Source: Siphonodentalium dalli
Taxonomy: Eukaryota > Mollusca > Scaphopoda > Gadilida > Siphonodentaliidae
Direction: 5' to 3'
Length of the DNA stretch: 64,000 bases
Assembly (NCBI GenBank): GCA_032622095.1
Contig: CP136065.1
Span: forward strand, 55,549,949 to 55,613,948
Position numbers and translations under genes: made by a program. Under the pieces are notes generated by a model. The model was not told the DNA's origin. It was given only the letters and a program-made list of their open reading frames with translations, and ran no database searches. Within the stretch, counting starts at the first letter, position 1. The number at the start of each line of letters is the position of its first letter. Shown here one piece after another: positions 51,078-63,003 of this stretch.

Positions 51078-51475
51078 CCATATGCACCCTACCATTGAAT
51101 GTATATACCAATACCCCTCACACATGGCCATTTGTACACCCCAGACTTGCACATACACCTCACCCATGACAATCATACACCAATTGTTTTACCACAGTAA
51201 CTCCTTGTATACCTATTCACTCCACCATTGGACAAAGGTTACTCCCTGTATACCTAGTCACCACACATGGCCATATAGCCACTCACGATATACATACATA
51301 CCCCGCACTTGACCATAGATTGACTCCAGGTATTTATATACACCCTACCATTGAATGTATACCAATACCCCTCACACATGGCCATTTGTATACCCAAGAC
51401 TTGCATATACACACCACCGATGACAATTCAGCCACTCGCTGTATACTCATAAACCCCAGCCATGACCATACATTT
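51078..51475. repeat. Degenerate minisatellite
   Basis: Phrases such as 'caccctaccattgaatgtat', 'cacacatggccattt', 'cccagacttgca' and 'ctccctgtatacct' recur irregularly. A related pair of 36-bp units ('gctccacttcctgtatacat' / 'gctccactccctgtatacat') lies at 51910-51985 on the far side of the SINE. Confidence 0.65.
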
Positions 51476-51478
51476 AAT

Positions 51479-51909
51479 AATAATGTATAGCATTTGTAAA
51501 GCGCCTTTCCCATGAGGCCCAAAGCGCTCAAAGTTTTACAATTATTACCCTGATGAGCCTGAACATTCAGTAACCATCTACTGCTCCCCGGGGACAGGGG
51601 GGGGGGGTACAGCCGGGAGTATGCGAGGATACCATATGGCTAGCATACTGACAAGATCTTTCACTGCTCATTATCAGGTACCCTTGTAATGCATGGGTGG
51701 TGCAAAGCAGACACAGTACGAGCGACCTTACTCAATGGTCACAACTTGGCGCGAGATTCAAACAGTGTACAATCCAACAATTGCACATCGCTCAAGTCGG
51801 CCAAGCCACTGATGTGTGGAAACTCATAACAGACCACCAGGCAGCCGCGAACTCGCCTCGCTGTGTTGACAGCGAAGACAAGTCCAACGCGCTAACCACT
51901 GGACCACGG
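51479..51909 (-). mobile_element. tRNA-derived SINE
   Basis: On the minus strand the 5' end reads TCCGTGGTCCAGTGGTTAGC then GCGTTGGACTTGTC, which matches a tRNA head with an A-box-like TGGTTAGCGCGTTGG. A degenerate B box lies near 'gcgagttcgcgg'. The 3' end is 'agcgctttgggcctcatggg' then 'aaaggcgctttacaaatgct' and ATTATTATTA. That tail is a common LINE-like 3' end in aquatic animals. It sits inside the minisatellite of the long-TIR transposon, so it is younger than both. Confidence 0.65.
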
Positions 51910-52059
51910 AGCTCCACTTCCTGTATACATATATACCCACGGAGCTCCACTCCCTGTATACATATATACCCACACATGACAATATATCAGCAACAGAAAA
52001 AAATCATAGACATGCCATATACATCCATACCATACGGATGCTGCCATTGAAGGGAGGCA

Positions 52060-54231
52060 GTACAACAGGGGCATTCGGTTACACGAATTGGTTTACGAAG
52101 CACTTATGCGGATTATCTGGACTAGCTTCAAGCCCTGGCTCATTCAAAATCACGAAGATGTTCTTATGCTATATACCGTGGAGGGCGAACATCAACAGCT
52201 CAGATATAAGTTTTCACCTGATAAGTTATTATCACTGATCGAGTCCAAAGATAACCAGCATTTTGTCCAGCGTTTCAATGAATACTTGACTCATCTGCGG
52301 AATGATAATGGTGACTTGTCAACATTTTGGATGTCATACATAGATATGGTGGAGCTGTAATTGTGATTGACTCGTGCATCAAGGGAAGGTGACTGGATCT
52401 TGCATCTCGAGATGATAGGTAATATTATACCATGGGCATTCGCTTACGACAAGCATACCTATTCAAGATATCTATCAGTTTACTACACAGGGATGACCAG
52501 ATTGGAAATAGACCATCAAAAAATATATGAACATATGAAGAACGGTGGATTTTCAGTACAAATGAGTGGCTATAATGCATTCGGGCGAATTCCGATGGAC
52601 CAGACAATTGAAGAAACCATAAATAAGGACACACAAACATCAGGCGGGACGAAAGGTTTCAGCTTACGACAGGGAACTCTAGTAAAGTACTATGTGAATG
52701 CAGAGGACAGAGCAGCGAGTATGCGGGGGCTACGAGAAATGATTGATGTAAAACAACATTCCAACATCCATAAAGACCTATCAAAATCGAAGTTGAGAAA
52801 GGATGACAACGATGTTCTCTCCAGAATGAAGGTGATATCTTCGTATCAAAATCCATCCGAGAACTCGGATCTGATATGTTTGCCAACGGCTGTTGTTCCA
52901 AGTGATGATGTCCGTAATGATATATTGAAGGCCAGAGTGAAAGGGGAAGAAGCGTATAACCAGTTCAAAAAGGAGCGCTTTGGAAATTCATTCAGTCTGG
53001 AAGACAAATAAGTCATTCTATGATCGCCTTCCAAAACAGAGTTTACGAACACTGCAATGCAAACAGACAAAGCACACAACAACTAAGAACAGAGAATTAG
53101 TCCTCAGGGCTGACAATCATTTATTTGGACAAATGGTGCTTGTTGCTTCCAGTAGACATCTTTGCCCATCCACTTGGTCCACTGCCTTGGGCACTGGCTG
53201 ATGCAGACGGCTCTCTACGAAAGACCAACAAAGCTAAACTTGCAATAGAACTGGAGAAGAACGTTCCCACTGCGGATGATGTCCCAACCCCATCTGCGAC
53301 TATCATTGATGGTATGGCTCTCGTTCAGAGAATCAGCGGCGATGGAAAAACCTATGGCGAGGTAGCAGATATGATATGATATTTGGATTTGCAATGCGTG
53401 ATGGCTCTGGGAGTAACAGAATTGACATTGTATTTGACACATATCCGGTCATCTCCATCAAGAAGCCAGAACACAATATACGTAACCATGGTAATATTAC
53501 AATTCGGAAGAATTTAAAGAGGGATCAAAGTATCGTCATGTGGAGAATGATGCTAAGCAGTTCAGAGAGCAAGTCAGCACTTATTAAATTTCCCTGCACA
53601 GAGTTGCAGTCAGAAGTTTATTTGACCAAGTTAGGCTCAAAAAGCATGTATATTACTTGCATGGATAACTGCTTCTTACTTCAAGCTTCTGGTATCAACT
53701 TGGTTCCAGAATTGCAGTGCATCCTGGGATCTTTCAGCCGACTAGTTCTCCGCAATTCAAGAGCTGACATGTAAGCTGTATTGCCTGTCAACAACAACTG
53801 AGGTGAATGCAATGCGATTCGACATATTCAGAGCAAAGATGGGTCGGGTTGAATCAAGACAGCTTCCACCATGTGCAGATTGTCTTTTACAACATACCAT
53901 GCGAGCCAATTACCAGGCTGCTATTTGGCGGAGAAGTTTGGAAGCCAAACCAATTGTTCCAGATCCCGACGAGCATGGCTGGACAACGAAGAACGGAGAT
54001 ATATTTATACAATGGATGACTGGTCCGCCTGCACCCGAAGCTGTTCTGGAATTTCTGGCATGTAAATTCACGAAAAAGTGCAGTTCTCCGACATGTCCCT
54101 GTGTCGCCAATGGTTTGAAGTGCTCCAACATGTGCCGAAAACAGGACTGTAACAATCAACTAAATGAAGAGGTTGAAGTCTATTCAGAAGTTGGCAATGA
54201 TTCAGATGAAGAGGCCTGCATCCAGAATTGA
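52060..54231 (+). pseudogene. Uncharacterised multicopy protein with C-terminal Cys-rich motif, broken
   Basis: Five or more reading-frame pieces line up in one direction. Piece 1 (to 52360) ends FWMSYIDMVEL at a TAA, with a TGA two codons later. The same frame resumes with RASREGDWILHLEMI, IPWAFAYDKHTYSRYL and FGRIPMDQTIEETINKDTQ to 53011. Then FYDRLPKQSLRTL and LRADNHLFGQMVLVASSR follow, then HPLGPLPWALADADGSLRKT and PSATIIDGMALVQRI, then SNRIDIVFDTY (53376 on). Last (53803-54231) come LPPCADCLLQHTMRANYQAA, PAPEAVLEFLACKF and a Cys-rich end KKCSSPTCPCVANGLKC, SNMCRKQDCNNQ. From memory this order is that of a large uncharacterised family common in corals, lancelets and molluscs. A stretch is missing before 53803. 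Its position inside a long-TIR element suggests a transposition protein, but no catalytic triad was identified. Confidence 0.65.
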
Positions 54232-55239
54232 CTAGAAACTGTTATGTTCAACCATATTCCGTTCGAAGAGTATGCATTGTTTCGTGCATATCAAACATAT
54301 ATTATCCGCATTGGTAAACTTTGACCAAGTTTTCTCGATCCTCAACAGCATGGTGTATCGGTTGGGTTGATGCTGTTTTTGGTTCCGTCCCGTTAAACTT
54401 CTCCGACAGACTTGCATTAAGACGTACTACATTTAAACGCCCGAGAATTCACGTGAACACCTGAATGGCATATACATCTGACATTTCCGCGATTAATCTG
54501 TCTTCAAAATGGTATATCATCTGCCATGTTCGAAAATGGATAGTAATGCTGCGACCATTCTAATATATTTGTTTACCTGCATTTTTTGATAGAGCGACAA
54601 ATCAAAATTCTCTGGAAAACAAGGCTTTCTTTACATGTTATTCTCATCACTTTGACATTCAACGGACCTCTGGTATGCACATGGTTGATATCATCATATT
54701 TGGCAAAGGCTACCTTCATGTTCATATACATAAATTATCAATTTCGACCTAATCCGATGACATACAAGCAAGATAATTCACTGGTCAGAGCGATTCCTTG
54801 TGTATTATTGATCCAAGAAAAAACACATGAATTAAAGAGTCATTTTCAATACAAGATTCGAACCATTCTCTGATTTCTTTCAAAATAGGTTACTATGGAA
54901 ACGGAAGCCAATGGATATGTCACCGGAATTCATTTAATCGATTACATTGACCAACTAGATAATTTGATAAATTAGTCATGCATATATAGACCTTGAGTGG
55001 ATTTTAATTTTAATGATTGTGAAATGATACTTCCCATATTACATGCTAAACAGACTCCATTTTACATTTGGTTACCATAGCAACACAGAGAAATGGTCTA
55101 TTTGATCACAGGATATGTTCACTAAATGCTGCATGAAATGATTTTGATATGATTGGATAATTACGAAGCTATAAATATCTCTTAAAATGAAGCATAATAC
55201 AAAATATGCAAACTACCATAAAGAGTAAGTATCTAACTA
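54232..55239. other. Transposon 3' interior, no gene
   Basis: AT-rich, with 'ggttactatggaaacggaag' and 'ggttaccatagcaac' phrases near 54890 and 55068 that echo the left subterminal repeats. Confidence 0.45.
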
Positions 55240-55801
55240 AATAATATACACAAAAGCACTATATCTTGGGAAATAACTGATTTTGACCCATTTTGGAAAA
55301 TGGCCACTAAGTTCAAAGGCCTATATCTCATGACGGGTTCGTCGATTTCAATACTATCTCAGTTCTCCATATAGCATATCTGCTGTAGATCATTTCTGAG
55401 CAAAGATACGTATTCAAAAAGTTATATATATACTCAGTGGGTAGAAAACGTATGACCATATATGAAAAAAGCTAATATTTTGGTCAATGACCTTGACCTT
55501 TGTATATGACCTTGACCTCTAGTGCTGAAATATTTAGTGTAAAACAAAAGCCCACCAAGGGTGGTACCTCATGTCAATGCAACGATAGACTTACTGCATT
55601 AAACTTTCTTGTTATGAACCATTATATGCATATTTTTTATACCAGCGAAAAACACAATCGGTTGCCATGAAAACACAAATTTCAGCACGAAGCTACACTG
55701 CCCCAGAACTGACATAAACTTCAGATTATAAGCTTTCAGAAAAATGTTGATAGAATTTGCCCACCAAAATGGTACCATTTTCGGTCCTGGCTCATGGACT
55801 A
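55240..55801. repeat. Right long TIR
   Basis: Inverse of 49098-49625; see the transposon entry. Confidence 0.85.
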
Positions 55802-55957
55802 CCTCCCCTCCCACCCATGAAGCGACAGCTATTTTCGGTCAGAGATGTATCGTTTCTCATCTAACATTCAATCCTTCAAATAGCTGATCATTGCGAACAT
55901 GGCTGAGACCGTTGCAGGGTAATTCGTATACTGTTATTTTTCATAACCGTTATTTCG

Positions 55958-56072
55958 GGCCGGTTTGTGGCAGACCTGAGTTTATCCTAATAAACATTAT
56001 ATAATCTCATTTGTCGTTGTTATTTTTTAACTCATTTATGTTAGTTCGAGCGAAGCGAGTTAGAACATAAAT
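55958..56072 (+). repeat. Split direct repeat B2
   Basis: Second copy of B1. It marks the right end of the DIRS-clade element, separated from A2 by the inserted transposon. Confidence 0.9.
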
Positions 56073-56109
56073 CTGGTTTGTGAACCTCCTTGACTAAGAC
56101 CCTGACTCG

Positions 56110-56320
56110 TGGGGAATCTGGTCCACCCTGGCTCGTGGTCGCTCTGGGCCACCCTCCTCGGTGGACACTCTGGGGCACCCTCCTCGATGGTCACTATGGC
56201 CCACCCTCATCGGCGGGCACTCTGGCCCGGCCACCCCGTAGCTCGACGGACACTCTGGCCCACCCTCCTCGGCGGGAATTCTGGCCCACCCCGTAGCTCG
56301 ACGGACACTCTGGACCACGC
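56110..56320. repeat. GC-rich minisatellite
   Basis: Irregular units of about 27-32 bp built on 'ggacactctggcccaccctc' with 'ctcggcgg' or 'gtagctcga' spacers. ORFs across it on both strands are artefacts. Confidence 0.8.
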
Positions 56321-56321
56321 C

Positions 56322-56825
56322 AAAATGACTCGTTCCCATCTACATATCAATGTCAACAGCTATGACAAATTTCATAATGATCCGACCAAAGATACGACTT
56401 GTAGCCCGTGTCAAAGGATTTAATCATTTAAAGATTAAAATCCAAGATGGCTGCCAGCGGCCATATTGTATGGCCGAATGACCACAAAATGACTTGTTCG
56501 CATCTACATGTCAATATTAACACCCACAACAATTTCATGATGATCAGACGAACACTCCGGCATGTAGCCCGTGCTAATGGATTGAATTTCGAAATCCAAG
56601 ATGGTCACTAGAGGCTATGTTTCTTTTTTTGCCGAATGGCCCAAAAATTATTCGTTCCCATCTACATGTCAATGCCAACAGCCATGATGAATTTCATAAT
56701 GATCCGTCCAAAGGTACGACTTGTAGCCGTGCCAAAGGAGTTAGTCATGTAAATAGTAAAGTCCAAGATGGCTGCCAGCGGCCATGTTTTATGGCCGAAT
56801 GACCCCAAAATGACTCGTTCCGTTC
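56322..56825. repeat. Three tandem units of about 160 bp
   Basis: Units begin near 56322, 56484 and 56641. Each has 'tcatctacatgtcaat'-like, 'aatttcataatgatccg'-like, 'cttgtagcccgtg'-like and 'tccaagatggctgccagcgg'-like phrases. Confidence 0.8.
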
Positions 56826-57652
56826 TGGGGAAAACGTTTGACTAACCTAATTTAGTCATATTGACTAACTTGTTTCTTCAGTGATGTAGGGATGGTCACA
56901 TTTCACAATTAAGAATTTTTATTGATGACACATAATTATCCTGCACACATTCCTGGTATTCCCAGTATAAATTCAGATTGTTTGACACAATGTTTCCACC
57001 TAATGTGAGGTGAATGGAGCTTACTAATGATGCAGGGCAGCACGTATTTGTAGAATATGTTTCACTATAACAAACTAACTGCTGCGCACTGTGTTCATCT
57101 TTCATGAGAAGTTTACGACATAAATACCAGCCTTTTTCTACTGCAGTCTCCTTCTGGCGACATATTGTTGAACACAACAAGAATCGTATAGTCTATTTGT
57201 CCCTAAATATGTATAATTAAAATTAGGATGTACATTACTTGATCAGCAACACAAAACAGATAGAGATAATGTTTGTTTTGTCAACTTCTTTTGGTAACGC
57301 TCCAATCTGCGAACGTCTTTAACATCTGCATGGAACTCACAGTAATACACCAAAACAGGAAAGCACATAAATTATATAGAGATGAACATACGAGCGATGG
57401 TCACGGTCAGAACCATTCTCAACACGCACCAATTGGCATTAAACTATTTGCAGTACGTCTGGCTTGATATTATTCGAAAGAGTTTCTATCACAGACTTGT
57501 CAATCGACGTTGACCGCACGATGCCGAGATGCGAGGCAGACCGGCAGTTTGTACATTCGGAATTTTGACACCATCCATTGAAAAACACTCAATAGAAGTT
57601 TGACGCTTCACATTTTTTGTCACTTTAATAACCACACTTTTTTGTGGTTTAA
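56826..57652. other. No gene recognised
   Basis: Short ORFs on both strands without recognisable families. Confidence 0.45.
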
Positions 57653-58044
57653 CCCTTTACCCAACAGAAGGGCCCTGGACCAATGCATTCTCTTATATAT
57701 GCGAGTCGACCATAGGTTGCCTCGCATATATAAGAGAATGCATTGGCTTAACACATTAAAAATTATAAAATTGTTAAAGAATGTAAGAAAAAATGGTAAA
57801 AAGTGTTAAAAAAAGATTTTTTTTAGGCCAATGCATTCTCTTATATATGCGAGGCGACCTATGGTCGACTCGCATATATAAGAGAATGCATTGGCACAGG
57901 GCATAACTGTAACTATCACAATGTGGTCAAGGAGCCGGTTCCAATGATATCCATATTTGTATGGTTCTATTGAGACAGACCGAAGATATTTTTGGCTGTT
58001 GAAGCTTTATTTGGCCGGTTTTGGCCGGTTTGTTGGGTAAAGGG
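57653..58044. mobile_element. TTAA-flanked MITE, family C subtype, copy 4, with two near-perfect palindromes
   Basis: It starts CCCTTTACCCAACA and ends TGTTGGGTAAAGGG, with TTAA outside (57649-57652 and 58045-58048). Two hairpins lie near 57680-57746 and 57829-57895. Each has arms 'ccaatgcattctcttata' then 'tatgcgag' that are perfect over about 27 bp. The terminal sequence differs from copies 1-3 after CCCTTT, while the internal palindromes are shared. Confidence 0.85.
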
Positions 58045-58048
58045 TTAA

Positions 58049-60906
58049 GAAGGTAACGGTGTTCATGACTGCAATGGTGTGCTATGTTGATTAAAGTGTG
58101 TAGGTTACTAGAGCTGGAACTAACCAAGGCGATGTCATCAGTGCGGTATCATTCACGTTGATGTTCCCAATCTTGATGCCGAGATTATTGTTGGTTAATT
58201 GAAGATCATTTATGTTAGGTTTGTTCAAGTCCGTACTCAATAGAACACATTGACGCGCACCTTAAAGAACTTGGATGGACGGACAGACGAACAGTTGGTG
58301 TGTATGTCATCAATCAGAGTTCGGTACGAATAACCGATGAAGATAGGAATCTTTTTCGCATAAGTATTTCCTTATTGACTACGTAGAAAGCTGATTTGGC
58401 ATCAATAAGATTTTTAACAATGTCAACATCAACTTGCGGAGTAATGGGTAGAACTGGTGGATTCATTCGCTGTATAGTCATAACATGATTGTTGGAATTG
58501 CGACCCTTACCGTCTGAACTATACCCCTCCCTCACTTATTGGGGACGGAGAATGTATATAGCCAAAGAGAAGACTTCAGATAAGCCCTCGGGGCTTGTTG
58601 TCTGATAATCGTTTCCATCATAACACTCCTATTTTGCTTATATGTGTCATCTGTATGTTATGTTATTTGTTTGGATTTGGAAATAAAAATATGTTCATTC
58701 TAATTAGCACACGCGTATCAGCGTTCAATATGTTCCAAATGTTTGTGCTGTGTGGTAAAATCTGTTGGTTGTGGTATTGTTTTGTGGATTTATTTTTGTA
58801 ATTTATCTTTCTGGCCTCTTGTGGGTGTATATTATCATTTATCCACGGATAATAGATCTATATATGTACTGTATCTATATTGTTTAATGCTTTATACATC
58901 GATATCATGTCACACCGTTCTCGGCGATGTTGGGAGTGTTGGTAGACGAAGACTGTTGTTCTCATTGTCCAGGTTTTGTATGTTCTTAGTAGTTGCTAAA
59001 TTGGTGGATCTTCTCATTGTGTTTTCTGAGGTGCCTCCGGCACATCGTGTAATCGCCTCAATGGGGTTCGGTAGTGTAACCGGTTCGCGATAGTTTTCCG
59101 TCCGTTCCCGGTACGCGTTTGTAACGGCAGTTACGACCCGCTCAATGTGAACGACAGCATGGAGAAAATATCAGGTAAATTGGTTATTTCTTTATTCTAC
59201 CAACTAGATCCGGTATTAATTCAATCCATTCGTGAAAATAAATGCTCCAAGTATGGGTTTGTTATAAGAAATGTGCTTCCCAATATCACATCCCAAGAAA
59301 ATCTTTTCATGGAAACTAAACTAAAACATTATTATTTTAATTCCCCAGGTGTTTTTTTTTTGGCTGTGTTAGATATTACCTGAATACATTTAATTTGGGG
59401 CACAAAAATGGGATTTGACGTCCATTTGAAATATTTTCGATCAAGTAATACGACAACGCTGGGTTCGGATGTTGACAATGCCGCAGTTCGGTAGCAATTG
59501 GAACTTCAAATCACCAGCACGGTTACGTACATCGACGAACGGTGCCCATGTAACAACTTTCTGGTTATGGTTCTCTTAAATACCCTAACTGTTGAATATA
59601 AACATCAATGTGCATGGGCCCTCCATTTTGTCTGATTCATGTAACGATGTATAAGCGCTGTATTATGGTACAACCTTTTATGTTTCAAACGTGTTTTATT
59701 TTTGTATATTTATTTTAGACAACAAATCTGGTAGATCCAATTTAATATATGTATGGAATTATGTGTGTGCTGCATGAATATCTGCCTGCATTAATTATGA
59801 GGCTCAGTTTGTTCCCCTTCTTTTCCAGAAATCAACAAAAAGGAAAATTCAGTGGCAAACCCTCGTGACGCCGAAAAAAAAAATCAGAGCAGATAGAAGC
59901 CATTTACCAGTATGTTCACATGAACCATGTGAAGAGACAAAGAAGAAACAACTGAAAATTTGGAAAATGGGGTATCGGTTGTTCGGGGACAAGTTCTCGA
60001 TACTCGTGAGTGGTCAGAGGTGTGCTGGGCAGTTGATTTCGGGTGAGGCTTCTAGGAGAATTCGACCCATGCAAGGGATTCGTATATAATTTTTGCTGTT
60101 CCGTCCCTCTTCGTTCTTCGATCATTCAATCGTGCAAAGTTTCCACAAGAGCTGAAAATAAATACCAACTCGTAGTGGCGATGACATTATTGCGAGTTTT
60201 GAAGAATAAAAGTTGATCCTCTGCGTCAATGAAAAGGGAGGCGATGTCAATTTATTCGGACATGAAACAGATTTGAACATAAAAGAGGTACACCGAACCG
60301 CGGCGTTGTCAACTTCCGCTCCCAACGTTGTCAAATTACTTGATCATAAATATTTGAAATGTACGTCATATCCCATTTGTGTGCCCCATTTACATGTATT
60401 AGATAGTATCTAACACAACCAAGACTAAACAACATTAAGATTGGAGAAAAAACACATGGGGTCGTATTCACCAGCATCGGTTACTCATGATTGAACTGAA
60501 CCAAACATGTACTGTTACTCTGCTATGCGCACCGTGTTTTAGGTACGAAACCGGTGGTCAATCCATGATTGTCCCCCAATCATCTTGATTGAATAATCAT
60601 ATACCGCGCGGCGATGTCTTCCTATCGATGTCCACCGAGAGGTTCGCATCGAGCGTCGCCTCGTATAAACTACCTGGACTATATATAAAACAGACTCAGA
60701 GTATTATTGAACACCATGCCTGTGGTATATATTACTGATAGGTGAGTATGGAATGGGGTAATTTTTCAGTGACTCATAGTTTTAATAAAAATAGAAAAAA
60801 GGGGGCGTGGCTTCACCTATACAGTTCAACTGGGCTTTGCGCGAAACAGTGCCCATGAATATAAGACTTGTTTTCATTAAAAAGTGTTGTCTGCATTTAG
60901 AATTAA
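58049..60906. other. No gene recognised
   Basis: ORFs near 58314-58535 (minus) and 59147-59383 (plus) have ordinary composition but no recognisable family. An unseen exon of a neighbouring gene cannot be excluded. Confidence 0.4.
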
Positions 60907-61403
60907 AGATACGGGCGTTGGTGGTGGATATGCTGTTAAAATATTCATCTCCGTCAAAAACCGCCATAAACAGAAATAATAGTAAAATATAGACATACTT
61001 TGTTCTTACACCATATGGCATAAACAGTATGTTATTGTCAATTTTGTTATGTAAACGAAGACCAAAAAGTTACGTTACCTGGCTTTTGTTTAGATCCGGA
61101 TATGGTAAACATAAAGAGCGTTATTTGTTACTGTTTTCCTGATATGGAAATAATAAAGAGCGTTTGTATCATTTGCGTGTGATTAACCAATAAAATTGCG
61201 CTGTGTCATGTAAACAGAAGCACTACTTCTGTAACACAAGCAGGCTCTTGTTTACGTACACAATCGTACGTCTTGACAATATACTATTTACGCCATGATT
61301 ATGTTTGGTGTATTAACAAAACTATATATATATTTTAATATTTCTTCTGTTGATGGCGATTTGAAAAATATGAATATTTTTGCAACGAACGCCGCCCGTG
61401 CCT
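60907..61403. mobile_element. TTAA-flanked MITE, family B copy 4
   Basis: It starts AGATACGGGCGTTGG after TTAA (60903-60906) and ends GCCGCCCGTGCCT before TTAA (61404-61407). The interior closely matches the copy at 21741, including 'aaccgccataaacagaaata'. Confidence 0.85.
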
Positions 61404-61407
61404 TTAA

Positions 61408-62051
61408 TATATAAAAAAATACAGTGGTGAGAGAGTTGGCAATTTTTTATATTTGATCGTATAGACATTGTTTTATCAAGATATACAGGTGTTTACCTGG
61501 GAAAATCTAGTTTTCCGGTAATTTTGGGGCGATTTAGTCCGATTTTGGTAATTTTTTTGAATGAAAAAAAGTTTTTTTGCAATGAAGACCAAGGGGAATA
61601 ACTCTTCACCCTGACAATCATATATCATTTTTTTTATACAACATTTGGCCATTCTTAGCATATATATTGTTGGGACTATTTTTAACAATGATCAGAACAG
61701 TAACAACTGAAATAGCCTCAGCCGTAATTTTTAGAGGTAGGGCCCAGAAACTGTGGAGTGTCACCATCAAAGCCCAGCATTATCCAAAAATTATCACAGA
61801 AATCTATACCTAATCAGACCACACAGCTGCAGTCCAATAATGCATTGTGGTGTTTAAACAGCTGATATACCTACTGTGCCCTTCATTTGAAAAGCTCTGG
61901 GTAATATGTTCTGCCTTTGGGGCCATTGGTGGGTGGGGATGTGGTCAGGTCATAAATGAGATGTGCCCACTAGTGTGATTAGGTAGATTTCTTGCTAATG
62001 CTTTGGGCTGGCAGCAGTTAATTTGCATTTCTGAAACTGAAGTGACGTTCA
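61408..62051. other. No gene recognised
   Basis: AT-rich spacer between two family B MITEs. Confidence 0.5.
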
Positions 62052-62055
62052 TTAA

Positions 62056-62549
62056 AGGCACGTGAGGCCTTAGTTGTCGAAAATATTCATATTTGTTCCA
62101 ATCACCGTAAACAGAAAAACATTAAAATGCATACAGTTTCGTTCATATATACCATGACTATCGCGTAAACAGCATGTTATCATAAAGATCTACTATATTT
62201 TACCCAAGCAAGAGCCTGATTTTGTTGCAGAAGACAGCACATTGCTACTGGCTAATCACACAAAAATGGCATAAACGCTCTTTATTTGTTCCATATCAGG
62301 AATTCACCAACAAAGAACGCTCTTTATGTTTACCATCATAATATAAACAAACACCAGAAAAGTAACTCTTTATGCCATTGTTTACATAATAATGGTCAAA
62401 CAAATGACAATAACATACTGTTTATGCGATATTTCTTATTCGTATACGGACAAAGTCTGTCTACATTTTGGTGTTCTTTCTGTTTGTGGCGGTTTTTGAC
62501 GGGTGGAAATATTTTTACAGGATACCCACCGCCAAGGCCAACCGTACCT
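62056..62549. mobile_element. TTAA-flanked MITE, family B copy 5
   Basis: It starts AGGCACGTGAGGCC after TTAA (62052-62055) and ends GGCCAACCGTACCT before TTAA (62550-62553). The interior is inverted relative to the copy at 3824 and is its closest relative (TIR and 'gcctgattttgt' blocks). Confidence 0.85.
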
Positions 62550-62559
62550 TTAACATTTG

Positions 62560-62665
62560 CACTTAAGCATAACTAATTTGCAATGGAATAGATAATTTTA
62601 ACTTAAGTGCAATAAAGCGCAATTTTTCTGGATTTAAGTGCAATCAAGTTTGCTGTACTTAAGTG
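62560..62665. promoter_or_regulatory. Cluster of four TTAAGTG motifs
   Basis: CACTTAA/TTAAGTG occurs at 62560-62566, 62603-62609, 62634-62640 and 62659-62665. TYAAGTG is the known NK-2 class homeodomain site. No gene is visible nearby, so a regulatory role is only a possibility; a degenerate tandem repeat is an alternative. Confidence 0.25.
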
Positions 62666-62955
62666 CTACTTTGCTACAGGACGCATAAGTGAAAATGAGT
62701 TACGCGGCATGTTATTTGGAAATTTGCACTTCATGCAAATTCAGTTTTATAATGCATTAAATATTGTTTCCATTTAAATAAAGTGACAGCCCATAGAATT
62801 ATAGCACACTAGTGTAGTTTTCATCTGGTGTCCATCACCAGACCTGTCCAGTCCAGCACGATATGGCTGGTTCATCCAGACAGAGCGATCGGTTTCTGAC
62901 GGAGCTGAGCGATGATGGGTGGCGGAGATTCAGCAATCATCTTGATAAAAGTAGT

Positions 62956-63003
62956 AAGGACAGTGGTCGGTGCAGGATGCATGTTGGTACACCCAATGCA
63001 GAT
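62956..63003. repeat. 48-bp target-site duplication, left copy
   Basis: 'aaggacagtggtcggtgcag' to 'caatgcagat'; matches 63849-63896 with two differences. Confidence 0.75.

Larger units (their letters stand above)
49098..55801. mobile_element. 6.7-kb DNA transposon with long terminal inverted repeats
   Basis: It begins TAGTCCATGAGCCAGG and ends CCTGGCTCATGGACTA. Inverted similarity continues inward for about 530 bp on the left (to about 49625) and 560 bp on the right (from about 55240). It includes 'aaggtcaaggtcattgacca' and 'ggccattttccaaaatgggt' on both sides. The interior has subterminal repeats, a minisatellite, a SINE and a broken gene of an uncharacterised family (52060-54231). CCT occurs outside both ends, too short to prove a target duplication. 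It has inserted between A2 and B2 of the DIRS-clade element. The superfamily is not assigned. Confidence 0.75.
44178..56072 (+). mobile_element. DIRS-clade (PAT/Ngaro-type) retroelement with split direct repeats, interrupted
   Basis: The order is A1 (44178-44400), gag-like ORF, RT, tyrosine recombinase, B1 (48755-48869) joined directly to A2 (48869-49093), then B2 (55958-56072). A1/A2 and B1/B2 are direct repeats. This A1-ORFs-B1A2-B2 layout is the split-direct-repeat structure known for PAT and Ngaro elements. Such elements replicate through a circular DNA that a tyrosine recombinase integrates. Between A2 and B2 sits a 6.7-kb transposon (49098-55801). Without it the element would be about 5.2 kb. 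Stops, a truncated RT and a changed recombinase motif show this copy is dead. Confidence 0.8.

Noticed and set aside
51860-51909. Functional tRNA gene on the minus strand
   Set aside because: The A-box-like head is present but no cloverleaf can be closed and the B box is degenerate; a SINE fits better.
49095-55804. CCT as a proven 3-bp target duplication of the long-TIR element
   Set aside because: Three bases can match by chance; needs other copies.
56090-56423. ORFs on both strands rich in Trp, Pro and Gly
   Set aside because: Products of the GC-rich minisatellite.
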